Below, piece after piece: positions 1 to 8,286 of a DNA stretch of 64,000 nt. Each line of letters opens with the position of its first letter. The stretch's first letter is position 1. The notes under the pieces were generated by a model. It saw only the letters and a list, made by a program, of their open reading frames with translations, was not told the DNA's origin and ran no database searches. The position numbers and the translations under genes were made by a program. The DNA is taken from contig JBFELU010000001.1 of NCBI GenBank assembly GCA_041551965.1, positions 14,551 through 78,550 of the forward strand, written 5' to 3'. This stretch comes from JBFELU01 sp041551965 (GTDB lineage: Bacteria; Actinomycetota; Acidimicrobiia; Spongiisociales; UBA11373).

Positions 1-2
1 CC

Positions 3-707
3 GGCTCCTTCGGGGTCGGTTGCGTGACCTGGGATCGCAGGGCTCGTCGCTCCGAGGTCACCGAGGCCGAAGTGCGCCGGCTGGCGATCCTGGCGAGTGG
101 CCGGGCGGTGGCGATGCCGGACACCGGGCCGAGCGTGACCTACGAGGTCCAGTCGATTGCCGACACCGATCCGGCCTCACTGGTGCGACAGTTCCATGGG
201 GCCATGCGGCGGGCGGAGGCCGGCCTGGCCGAGCGCCTCGCCGCCGCAGGGAAGTTCGTGATCGCCGACGGGCCCCTGTACGAGACGACCCCGGCCCAGA
301 AGATCGGGTACATCAAGAGCCACCGGGTCTCGTACCTGGGTCCGGAAGCGGGCTCGATCATCGCCGCCTTGGAGCCGGGGCAACGAACGCCGCTCTTCAC
401 CATCAAGGGCTACGAGCGCTACTCGTGGTATCTCAGGCTGGCGCGGGCCCCGGGGGGCCACTCGTGGAGCGGCATCGTCCGCTGCGAGGCCTCGGCCTCG
501 ATGGGTGTCACCGACGCGGCCCTCCTGGCCGACCGGGCGGCCGGGATGCTGCCCGCGGTGGCTTCCGAGGCCCATCGCGACCCGAGGGCCCCGCAGAACT
601 TGGTGCCCATCGCCGGTCTGGAGCGCCATCTCCGTCACTTGCTGGGTGACTCAGGCCTGGTGCTGCGTCGCCTGCGGGCGGCCCTTGCCGGGGGGGTGGC
701 GGCGTGA
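3..707 (+). CDS. nurA: NurA-domain 5'-3' nuclease, 5' end cut by window edge
   Basis: The frame is open to the left edge, so the N-terminus, including the first catalytic acidic motif of the family, lies outside the window. Visible features are an Asp motif (VIADGPL), then GYIKSHRVSYL, which matches the NurA core where a DG segment is followed by a Lys-containing strand, and a C-terminal part with QNLVPI and a helix-rich end. NurA is an RNase H-fold nuclease that works with the hexameric translocase HerA to resect double-strand breaks. It overlaps the downstream HerA-like gene by 4 nt (GTGA), which strongly supports the assignment. A GTG at 24 is an internal codon, not necessarily the start. 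Family call is from motif and context, not a profile search. Confidence 0.75.
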   Translation, partial: GSFGVGCVTWDRRARRSEVTEAEVRRLAILASGRAVAMPDTGPSVTYEVQSIADTDPASLVRQFHGAMRRAEAGLAERLAAAGKFVIADGPLYETTPAQKIGYIKSHRVSYLGPEAGSIIAALEPGQRTPLFTIKGYERYSWYLRLARAPGGHSWSGIVRCEASASMGVTDAALLADRAAGMLPAVASEAHRDPRAPQNLVPIAGLERHLRHLLGDSGLVLRRLRAALAGGVAA

Positions 708-2416
708 CCGGCGGCGTGGGACGGGTGATCGGCCACCAGCACACCTCGACTCGCGAGTTCCGGGTGATCCTCGACGAGACGTCGTACCTCCAACTCGACG
801 ACCTGGTGGTGGTCGCCACCAACGTGCCCGGCGCCGGTGAGGTCCGCACCTACGGGATCGTGACCGAGGCCGAGGCACTGCTCGAGGGAGCGTCCTACGA
901 ATCGGACACCCTTCGGATCGCCGCGGAAGGAAGCATGCCGGGCGCCCTGGTGCGCTCCGCCCGAGTGGCGATCACCCGGGTCGATCCCGAATTGTGGGTG
1001 GCTCCGGACCCGGGTGGCGTGGTGGAGCGGGCCGCAGGCGAGGAGCGCCGCAAGGCCCTCTACGCCGACGAGATGGATCGACCGCTCCCGGTCGGGCTGG
1101 GACGCGATGGAGAGCCGGTGCCAGTGGACTTGGACTTCTTCGACGGCCGCAAGGGCGGCCACATGTCCATCTCCGGGATCAGTGGGGTGGCGACCAAGAC
1201 CTCGTTCGCTCTCTTCTTCCTCCGCATGCTGACGGCCCGCAGGGACATCGTCGGCGACGCCGCCGAGAACCTCCGGGTCGTCGTGTTCAACGTCAAGGGC
1301 GAGGATCTCCTCTGGCTCGACAAACCGAACCGTTTCTTCACGGACGAGGCCGCCGCACGGTGGTCGCGCCTCGGCGTGGAACCGGGCCCTTTCCCCTCGG
1401 TGTCGATCTGGGCACCGCCCCGGACCAGGAGCGGCGATGTGGTGATTCCCGACACCGGGGGTCGGCAGGACGTTTCCGTGTTTGCGTGGACGCCTCGTGA
1501 GTTCGTCGACGAGGCCCTGCTGCGGTTCCTCTTCACCGACGCCGGTGACACACGGAGCCAGGTGGCGTTCATCGCGGAGAGAGTCGAGGCCCAGCTACGC
1601 CGGTGGGCCGTCGACGTGGTCGGGGAACCGGGAGCGATCGTGCTGCGCGACCCGCGCGAAGGGCATCGCAAGGGGGAGGCAGTCCAACCGACCGCGGGGG
1701 AGCGGGTGATCCGCTCACTGCGCGACCTGGTGGCGGCAATCGAGGAATTCGTCGATCCGATCGACGACGAGCCTCTCGGATCGTGGACGGGACGAGTGCT
1801 GCCGGGTACCGCCTCTGCCTTCATGCGTCGTCTCCACGCCGCCGAGCACCGATTGGGGCAGTTGATCCAGGCCGGCGACAGCAGGCGCATCGATCGCTCG
1901 ACTGCTCAGGTGACCGTGGTGGGAATCCAGTCCCTCCACGACCTCGGCCAGCGCTTCGTCGTCGGTGCCCTCCTCAAGGAGTTGTTCGACCACAAGGAGC
2001 GAACCGGGCAACGGTTCCCTTTGTCCGTCGTGGTCCTCGACGAACTCAACAAGTACGCCCCCCGGGAGGGACAGAGCCCGATCAAGGACATGCTGGTGGA
2101 CATCGCCCAGCGGGGCCGGTCGCTCGGCGTGTTGCTGGTCGGCGCGCAACAGACGGCATCCCGGGTGGCCCCCGAAGTGCTCGAGAACGCCGCGGTGCGG
2201 GTCTCGGGGCGGCTGGATGCCGCCGAGGCGGAGCGCGCCGAGTACGGCTGGATGCTTCCTTCGACGCGGGCGCGCGCCCGGCTGCTGAAACCGGGGACGA
2301 TGGTCGTGTCGCAGCCCTCGATCCCGGTGCCGGTCGTGGTCGATTTCCCCTTCCCGCCGTGGGCGACGCGGAAGGAGGAGGTCGCCGAGAACGACGACCC
2401 GTTTGCCGGTCTCTAG
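704..2416 (+). CDS. herA: HerA-like hexameric DNA translocase ATPase
   Basis: 570 aa. An N-terminal beta-barrel-like part (about 1-100) is followed by a RecA-fold ATPase. The P-loop region at residues 158-167 reads GISGVATKTS, so the usual GK[TS] is TK[TS]. Walker B is VVVLDELNK at about 442-450, and an RGRSLGVLLVGAQQT segment at about 470-490 resembles the sensor and arginine-finger region of FtsK/HerA ATPases. HerA pumps DNA and stimulates NurA. The GTG start at 704 overlaps the nurA stop, and sbcD starts immediately after the TAG, so nurA-herA-sbcD-sbcC look like one transcript. Other DUF87/DUF853-type ATPases are the only realistic alternative; the NurA neighbour favours HerA. Confidence 0.8.
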   Translation: MTGGVGRVIGHQHTSTREFRVILDETSYLQLDDLVVVATNVPGAGEVRTYGIVTEAEALLEGASYESDTLRIAAEGSMPGALVRSARVAITRVDPELWVAPDPGGVVERAAGEERRKALYADEMDRPLPVGLGRDGEPVPVDLDFFDGRKGGHMSISGISGVATKTSFALFFLRMLTARRDIVGDAAENLRVVVFNVKGEDLLWLDKPNRFFTDEAAARWSRLGVEPGPFPSVSIWAPPRTRSGDVVIPDTGGRQDVSVFAWTPREFVDEALLRFLFTDAGDTRSQVAFIAERVEAQLRRWAVDVVGEPGAIVLRDPREGHRKGEAVQPTAGERVIRSLRDLVAAIEEFVDPIDDEPLGSWTGRVLPGTASAFMRRLHAAEHRLGQLIQAGDSRRIDRSTAQVTVVGIQSLHDLGQRFVVGALLKELFDHKERTGQRFPLSVVVLDELNKYAPREGQSPIKDMLVDIAQRGRSLGVLLVGAQQTASRVAPEVLENAAVRVSGRLDAAEAERAEYGWMLPSTRARARLLKPGTMVVSQPSIPVPVVVDFPFPPWATRKEEVAENDDPFAGL

Positions 2417-3583
2417 ATGAAGATCCTCCATACCTCCGACTGGCACGTGGGCAAGCGGATCGGCCGGCACGATCGAATCTCCGAGCAGCAGGCGGCGATC
2501 GCCGAGGTCGCCGAGATCGCAGATCGGATCGGCGCCGATCTGGTCGTCCACTCCGGGGACCTCTTCGATCGACCGGTGCCCCCCATCGAAGCGCTTCGGG
2601 TGGGGCTCGACGGCCTCCTGGCGCTCACCGACCGGGGGAACCGGCCGGTGGTGGTGGTGGCCGGAAACCACGATTCGCCCCAGCTCTTCGAGGTGCTCGC
2701 TCCGTATCTCGAAGGGTTCGGCGTTCGGTTGGTCGGTCGCATCAAGGCCCCCGACGCCGGGGGAGTTCTGGACATCGAGACCGGGGCCGGGACGGCGCGG
2801 GTCGCGTGCTTTCCGTTCCTCAGGGCGGCGCAAGCCGTCGACTTCATGGAGCGTGCCGATCTTTGGTACGGGCTCTATGCCGATCGGGTGCGCCGGATCT
2901 GCGAGGTCTACACCGAGGACGTGCGCAACCGGCGCCGCGGCGGCGACGTGGGTCTCTTGGTGGCGCATTTCATGGTGACCGGCGTCTCCGTGCGCACCGG
3001 GGCGCCCCGCGGCGAGCGGGAGCTCCACATGGGCGAGGCGTACGCCGCGACGACCCAGTCGATCCCCACGGCACTCGACTACGTCGCCATGGGTCACATC
3101 CACGCCCCCCAACCGGTTCCCGGATCGCAGGTTGCCGCCGAGTACGCCGGCTCGCTTCTCCAGCTCGACTTCGGCGAGGCGGGCGAGCCCAAGCGCGTCG
3201 TGGTGGTCGACACCGGCGGGGAGGCGCCGGCTCGCGTCTCGAGCGTTCCGATCACCTCCGGTCGCCGCCTGGAGCGGGTCACCGGTACCTGGGCAGAGAT
3301 CGCCGGCCGGACAGACCTCGAGGATGCCTATCTCGAGCTCGTCGTGGAGACCGACGGCCCCGACCCCGGCCTGGCCGATCTGGCCCGCGATCGGTTCCCG
3401 CTCCTCGTCAAGGTGAAGGCCAGCTACGAGCGGCCGGATCACCCCGAAGCGGTCACGGCCGATCGGCCGCTCGACGCCATGTACGCCGAGTATCACCTGA
3501 CCGAACACGGCACCGAGCCCGACGACGATCTCATGGAGGCGTTCCGGGGACTCGAAGACGAGGTTGCCGGTGCGGCCGATTGA
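2417..3583 (+). CDS. sbcD: Exonuclease subunit SbcD (Mre11 family)
   Basis: 388 aa calcineurin-like phosphoesterase, normal length for SbcD. All metal-binding motifs are visible: DWHVG near residue 8, GDLFD near 48, GNHDS near 83, and GHIHAP near 220. With SbcC it forms the Mre11-Rad50-type complex that opens hairpins and protein-blocked DNA ends and degrades from the break. The ATG directly abuts the herA stop. The 3' end overlaps sbcC, consistent with coupled translation of the two subunits. The C-terminal capping region (about 270-388) is less conserved but intact. Confidence 0.95.
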   Translation: MKILHTSDWHVGKRIGRHDRISEQQAAIAEVAEIADRIGADLVVHSGDLFDRPVPPIEALRVGLDGLLALTDRGNRPVVVVAGNHDSPQLFEVLAPYLEGFGVRLVGRIKAPDAGGVLDIETGAGTARVACFPFLRAAQAVDFMERADLWYGLYADRVRRICEVYTEDVRNRRRGGDVGLLVAHFMVTGVSVRTGAPRGERELHMGEAYAATTQSIPTALDYVAMGHIHAPQPVPGSQVAAEYAGSLLQLDFGEAGEPKRVVVVDTGGEAPARVSSVPITSGRRLERVTGTWAEIAGRTDLEDAYLELVVETDGPDPGLADLARDRFPLLVKVKASYERPDHPEAVTADRPLDAMYAEYHLTEHGTEPDDDLMEAFRGLEDEVAGAAD

Positions 3584-5999
3584 ACTGACATTGGACGGGT
3601 TCCGGTCGTTTCACGGGTCGGAGACTCTGCGGTGGGAGGGCCGCCGACTGGTGGGGGTCGTGGGGCCGATCGGAAGCGGGAAGTCCTCGATCCTCGACGG
3701 CGTCGCCTTCGCTCTCTACGGCAAGACCCCGCGTATCGCCCGCGAGGTCCGGAGTCTCGTGAACCAGCGTCGGGACCAGGGGAGTGTGTCGTTCCTCTTC
3801 GAGGTCGACGGCGACCGGTGGCGCGTGGTGCGTTCCCTGCGACGCTCAGGCCAGTCGGCCCACGTGCTCTACCGGATCGACGGCGACGACGAGACCGAGG
3901 TCGCCGACCGGCGGGCCGTGGTGAACGACCGGATTGCCGACCTCCTGGGACTGGACTTCGAAGCCTTCCGGAGGTCGATCCTGCTGGCTCAGGGGGAGTT
4001 CGACCGTTTCCTCCGCGGCACTGCGGCCGAGCGGGACGACGTCCTCAAGGGCGTCTTTGGGCTGGACCGCATCGATGCGATGCGCGAACGCGCCAAATCG
4101 GAGCGGGACCTGGCATCGGGGGAGTTGCAGGTACTCGATGCCTTGCGGGAGAACCTCGACACCGATCGCAGGCTCCTGACGGAGGCGAATGAGGGCCTCC
4201 CGGCGGCTCGGGAGCGGTCCCGTCAACTCCAGGAACTCAGTGATGCCGTGATGGAACTCCGCCAACGCCGGGCCGGAGCGACGGCCGGTTCCGAGGCGGC
4301 CGCGACCCGCCTGGCGACGCTGGCGGCGATGGGGGAACGGTTCCCGGGCGAGAAGGCGACCGGCGACCTCCTCGAAGCGCTTCGGACTATCAGCCGGGAC
4401 CGGTCCGCCGCTGAGGCGGCGCTTGCTGCGGCGCTCGAACGCTCCGGGGGGAAGTCGGCCCTGGATCGGGCCGGTGAGCTGGTGGCGACCTACGAGGCGC
4501 GAGCGGCCGCCGCCGACGGTGCCCGGATCGACGCCGAGCGGACCCAAGAGGCGAGCAGAGAAGCCGAGGCCGACCACGCCGAACGGAAGGCCCGTGCCCA
4601 GGCCGCAGCCGAGGAGGCGGTGATGGCGGAACAAGGAGTAGCCGAGGCTCGCGCCGCCCATGCTCGGGCCGAGTCGGAGCTCCACGACGCCCGTCACGGC
4701 GCCATGGCCGCCACCTTGCGGGCGGAACTCGAACCGGGGGCTCCGTGCCCGGTGTGCCGCCAGCCGGTGGCGGTGCTGCCGGCGGAGGCTCCTTCGGTCG
4801 AAGTCGAGCGGGCCGAGCACGCCGTCGCCGATGCCGTCTCCCGAGTGAGCGCGGCCGAATCGGCCGCCAAACGGGCGGTCGCTGGGGCCGCCGAGACCTC
4901 GAACTCGGCTACCGCGAGCGCAGAGGTAGCGGCCGGTCGACGGGAGCGCGCCGCCGAGGCACACCAGAGGCTGGAGACCGCGCTCGAGGAACTCGAATCG
5001 GCCGCCGAGGCGGTTCGGACCGTGCTGGGTGATGGAGAGCCACGCCGACGCTTGGAGGAGCAGCGGGGCGAAGTCGCCGCCGCCGAGCACGAGATCGCCC
5101 GGTTGGCCGAGCGGTCCGAGGCGATCGGGAAGGAGCGGGATCTGCTCGTGACCTCGCTGGCGTCCCTCGCCGGTGCCCTCGGTGGGGAAGCCCCCGCCGA
5201 GCGTGAACCGGCGGCACTCGAAGAAGCGATCGAGAGGCTTCGCGCCGAGTGGTCGAAGCAGCGGGAAGCCGCCGAGTCGCAACGGGCGGCCGCCGAAGCC
5301 GAAGTCCGAGCCATCGACGATCGCTACGCCGAATTGCTGGAGGGGGCCGGTCTCGACCCGAAGGGCGATCCAGCTCGTGCGGTCGAGGAGGCGCTCACGG
5401 CCGTCGCCGCCATCGAGGCCCGGGTCGCCGATCTCGAGGCTCGTCTGGACCGGCTCGGGCGACTCGAAGCCGATCACGCTGCGATCGTGGCGAAGCGGGA
5501 CCGGTTCGGACGGCTGGCGGCCGACCTGGCTCGGACCAAGTTCCCCGCCTACGTGCTCACCGAACGCCGCCGGGCACTATCGGATCTCGGCGGCACACTC
5601 TTCGAGACGCTCAGCGGATCCCGCTACCGGTTCAGCGACGACGGGGATTTCGATGTCGTTGATCTGGCGGCGGCAGAGCGGCGTCGTTCGGCCGACTCGC
5701 TGTCCGGGGGAGAGACGTTTCTCGCTTCACTCGCCCTGGCGCTGGCCCTTGCCGAAACGGTGGCCCGCGAGGGCGGACGCCTCGATGCCTTCTTCCTCGA
5801 CGAGGGTTTCGGCAGCCTGGATCCGGAGCATCTCGACCTGGCCATGGAGGGAATCGAGAGGATGACCACGATGGCCGAGCGGCTGGTGGTCGTGGTGAGC
5901 CACGTCGCCGGGTTGCGCGATCGGCTCGAAGATCTCATCGTCCTGGACAAGGATCCGCTGACCGGCGACACCATCGTGGTGGGAGGGGCAGGGGGGTAG
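3570..5999 (+). CDS. sbcC: Exonuclease subunit SbcC (Rad50 family)
   Basis: 809 aa from GTG 3570, giving a start RPIELTLDGFRSF as in most SbcC proteins; a TTG at 3564 is possible but adds two atypical residues. Walker A is GPIGSGKSS near residue 33. Long Ala/Glu/Arg-rich coiled coils follow, with a zinc hook CPVC near residue 390, then a second coiled coil, the ABC signature LSGGE and Walker B FFLDEGFGSLD near the C-terminus. It is the SMC-like ATPase partner of SbcD, overlapping it by 14 nt. About 800 aa is short compared with E. coli SbcC (just over 1000) because the arms are shorter. It ends the resection operon. Confidence 0.95.
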   Translation: MRPIELTLDGFRSFHGSETLRWEGRRLVGVVGPIGSGKSSILDGVAFALYGKTPRIAREVRSLVNQRRDQGSVSFLFEVDGDRWRVVRSLRRSGQSAHVLYRIDGDDETEVADRRAVVNDRIADLLGLDFEAFRRSILLAQGEFDRFLRGTAAERDDVLKGVFGLDRIDAMRERAKSERDLASGELQVLDALRENLDTDRRLLTEANEGLPAARERSRQLQELSDAVMELRQRRAGATAGSEAAATRLATLAAMGERFPGEKATGDLLEALRTISRDRSAAEAALAAALERSGGKSALDRAGELVATYEARAAAADGARIDAERTQEASREAEADHAERKARAQAAAEEAVMAEQGVAEARAAHARAESELHDARHGAMAATLRAELEPGAPCPVCRQPVAVLPAEAPSVEVERAEHAVADAVSRVSAAESAAKRAVAGAAETSNSATASAEVAAGRRERAAEAHQRLETALEELESAAEAVRTVLGDGEPRRRLEEQRGEVAAAEHEIARLAERSEAIGKERDLLVTSLASLAGALGGEAPAEREPAALEEAIERLRAEWSKQREAAESQRAAAEAEVRAIDDRYAELLEGAGLDPKGDPARAVEEALTAVAAIEARVADLEARLDRLGRLEADHAAIVAKRDRFGRLAADLARTKFPAYVLTERRRALSDLGGTLFETLSGSRYRFSDDGDFDVVDLAAAERRRSADSLSGGETFLASLALALALAETVAREGGRLDAFFLDEGFGSLDPEHLDLAMEGIERMTTMAERLVVVVSHVAGLRDRLEDLIVLDKDPLTGDTIVVGGAGG

Positions 6000-6026
6000 G
6001 GTCCGGTGGAGCGGCGAGAAGGGGAG

Positions 6027-7151
6027 ATGGGACCTCTCTCGGGCATCAGAGTCGTGGAGATCGCGTCGATCGGTCCGGGTCCGTTCTGCGCCATGATGCT
6101 CTCCGATCTCGGTGCCGACGTGATCCGGGTCGATCGGCTGGGCGCCGGCCCATCCCCCCACGATCCTCTCTCCCGGGGCCGCCGGTCGATCGCCGTGGAC
6201 CTGAAGCACCCCGACGGCAGGGACGTCGTGCTCCTGCTCCTGGAACGTGTCGACGCCGTGGTCGAGGGCTTCCGCCCGGGCGTGATGGAGCGCCTCGGAC
6301 TGGGACCCACCGAAGCGATGGCACGGAACCCGGGACTCGTCTACGGGAGGATGACGGGGTGGGGCCGCGACGGTCCGCTCGCCGATCGGGCGGGCCACGA
6401 CATCGACTACATCGCCATTGCGGGTGCCCTCCATCCCATCGGTCCGTTCGACGGCCCGCCCCTGCCCCCGCTCAATCTCGTCGGTGACTTCGGCGGCGGC
6501 GGGATGCTGCTGGCCCTCGGCGTGGTCGCAGCCCTGGTGGAGCGGACCCGCTCGGGGCAGGGCCAGGTGATCGACGCTGCGATGGTCGATGGGGCCGCCG
6601 CCCTCTCCGCGATGTTTCACGGGATGGTGGCGCAGGGCCTGTGGTCGCCGATCCGGGGCGGCAACTTCCTGGATGGCAGCGCGCCGTTCTACGCCACGTA
6701 CCGGACCGGCGACGATCGCTTTGTCGCGGTGGGCGCAATCGAGCCTCAGTTCTACGCCGCGTTGGTCTCGGGTCTCGGGCTCGACGGCGAGGACCTTCCG
6801 GCCCAGCTCGATCGCGAGGGGTGGCCGGAGCTCCGACGGCGCTTTTCCGAGGTCTTCCGGTCCAAGACCCGTGACGAGTGGGAGGAGGCCTTTGCGGGGA
6901 CCGATGCGTGCGTGGCGCCGATCCTGGCCCTCGACGAAGCGCCGGAGCATCCTGCCAACCGGGCGCGGGGGGTGTTCATCGACGTCGGTGGCTCGCTCCA
7001 ACCCGCGCCGGCGCCCCGCTTCGACCGGACCCCGAATGGGGTCCCCTCGCCGGCCTCGCCCGCCGGGGCCCATACCGACGAGATCCTGGGTGATCTCGGC
7101 ATGGAGGCAGCCGAGATCGGTGCCCTGCGGGCGGCGGGCGCGGTCGGCTGA
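6027..7151 (+). CDS. CoA-transferase family III protein, alpha-methylacyl-CoA racemase type
   Basis: 374 aa from ATG 6027, chosen because the family begins GPLSGIRVVE; a GTG at 6006 would add seven residues. The start PLSGIRVVEIASIGPGPF and the segment GHDIDYIAIAG are characteristic of alpha-methylacyl-CoA racemase (AMACR, mycobacterial Mcr), in which a His and an Asp epimerise 2-methylacyl-CoA thioesters before beta-oxidation of branched chains. Formyl-CoA-type transferases share the fold, but GHDI.Y favours the racemase. It starts 27 nt after sbcC and may be read through from that operon, although the function is unrelated. Confidence 0.85.
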   Translation: MGPLSGIRVVEIASIGPGPFCAMMLSDLGADVIRVDRLGAGPSPHDPLSRGRRSIAVDLKHPDGRDVVLLLLERVDAVVEGFRPGVMERLGLGPTEAMARNPGLVYGRMTGWGRDGPLADRAGHDIDYIAIAGALHPIGPFDGPPLPPLNLVGDFGGGGMLLALGVVAALVERTRSGQGQVIDAAMVDGAAALSAMFHGMVAQGLWSPIRGGNFLDGSAPFYATYRTGDDRFVAVGAIEPQFYAALVSGLGLDGEDLPAQLDREGWPELRRRFSEVFRSKTRDEWEEAFAGTDACVAPILALDEAPEHPANRARGVFIDVGGSLQPAPAPRFDRTPNGVPSPASPAGAHTDEILGDLGMEAAEIGALRAAGAVG

Positions 7152-7157
7152 CCCCAC

Positions 7158-7163
7158 TACCAT
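7158..7163 (+). promoter_or_regulatory. -10 element of ychF (leaderless type)
   Basis: TACCAT ends 9 nt before the GTG start of ychF. No good -35 is visible. The spacing places transcription initiation at or next to the start codon. Confidence 0.5.
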
Positions 7164-7172
7164 CGCGAGTCG

Positions 7173-8243
7173 GTGGCAACCGTCGGCATCCTCGGTCTCC
7201 CCAACGTGGGCAAGACGACAGTCTTCAACGCCCTCACGGGCCTGGAAGCCTCCACCGCCGCGCACCCGTTCTCGACCACCGAGCCCAACGTCGGTGTGGC
7301 GAGGATCCCCGACGCTCTGCTGGACCGGGTCGCAGAGCTCGAAGGCTCGAAGCGGATCGTTCACGCCACGTTGGAGTTATCGGATCTCCCGGCAATGGCC
7401 GGGCCGGGCCACCGGGGTCTGGCGGCACAATTCCTGGGCAGGCTCCGGGAAGTCGATGCCCTGGTCATCGTGGTGCGTGCATTCGAGGATCCGGGTGTTT
7501 CCGCCGACGAGTCGGGCACCGACCCGGTCGAGCAAGTCGAGACGCTGCTATTGGAGCTGGCACTCGCCGATGCCGACGTCTTTGCCCGTCGGGCGGAGAA
7601 GGCCGCCAAGGAAGCAACGGCGGATCCCGCGCTGAAACGGGGCGCCGACGCCGTTGCCCGCGCCGCCGAACTGTTGGAACAAGGACACCACCTCAGGACG
7701 GCGGGGTGGATGCCCGACGAGCTCGACGCGTTCCGCGACCTGGCACCGCTCACACTCAAGCCGGCGGTGTGGGTGGTGAACCGGGGGGAGGAGGACACCG
7801 ATTCCCATGCCGCCCGGATCGGGGAAGTGGTGCCGGACGGCGACGTGGTGGTCGATCTCTCGGCCCGGATCGAAGAGGAGGCGGCGGGGCTCGACCCGGA
7901 GGATCGCGCCGAGTTCTTTGAGGGCTTCGGTCTCGGCGCCGGTGCGCTGGCAAACATCGTCGGGGCCACCCACGAGGCGCTCGATCTCATCGTTTTCTAC
8001 ACCCTCGGCACCAAAGAGTCCCATGCCCGCACGATCCGGCGGGGTGCGACCGCTCGCGAGGCGGCGGGCAAGGTCCATTCCGACATGGAGCGCGGGTTCA
8101 TCCGCGCCGAAGTGGCTCCACTCGCCGACGTGGTCGACGCCGGCGGCTGGGAGGCGCTCAAGGCCGAAGGTGGGATCCGCCTGGAGGGCGCCGACTATGC
8201 GGTCGCCGAGGGTGATGTTCTCCAGATCCGTTTCTCGGTTTGA
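7173..8243 (+). CDS. ychF: Redox-regulated ATPase YchF (Obg family)
   Basis: 356 aa, typical length. G1 is GLPNVGKTT at residues 8-16. The G4 position reads NRGE instead of NKxD, the hallmark of YchF/OLA1 proteins, which prefer ATP over GTP. A helical insert (about 110-200) precedes a C-terminal TGS domain (about 275-355, FYTLGTKE). YchF binds ribosomes and modulates translation and oxidative-stress responses. The GTG at 7173 is set by the -10 hexamer at 7158 and by the conserved N-terminus. It is monocistronic; a stem-loop follows the stop codon. Confidence 0.95.
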   Translation: MATVGILGLPNVGKTTVFNALTGLEASTAAHPFSTTEPNVGVARIPDALLDRVAELEGSKRIVHATLELSDLPAMAGPGHRGLAAQFLGRLREVDALVIVVRAFEDPGVSADESGTDPVEQVETLLLELALADADVFARRAEKAAKEATADPALKRGADAVARAAELLEQGHHLRTAGWMPDELDAFRDLAPLTLKPAVWVVNRGEEDTDSHAARIGEVVPDGDVVVDLSARIEEEAAGLDPEDRAEFFEGFGLGAGALANIVGATHEALDLIVFYTLGTKESHARTIRRGATAREAAGKVHSDMERGFIRAEVAPLADVVDAGGWEALKAEGGIRLEGADYAVAEGDVLQIRFSV

Positions 8244-8272
8244 CCTCGGGCCATAATGCGCAGGCCCCGAGG
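8244..8272 (+). terminator. Stem-loop after ychF, overlapping the next promoter
   Basis: CCTCGGG (8244-8250) pairs with CCCGAGG (8266-8272), directly after the ychF stop. There is no U-tract, so it is a weak terminator candidate. A -10-like CATAAT at 8252-8257 lies in the loop and could start the next transcript, with AAGGA at 8274 as ribosome binding site for ATG 8287. Confidence 0.35.
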
Positions 8273-8286
8273 CAAGGAACGCAGCG

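Noticed and set aside
1715..3508. A 597-codon minus-strand open frame opposite herA and sbcD
   Set aside because: The plus-strand proteins have complete catalytic motifs in these bases; the antisense product has a low-complexity composition.
3846..5477. A 543-codon minus-strand frame opposite sbcC
   Set aside because: SbcC shows Walker A, zinc hook, signature and Walker B on the plus strand; the antisense frame has no recognisable domain.
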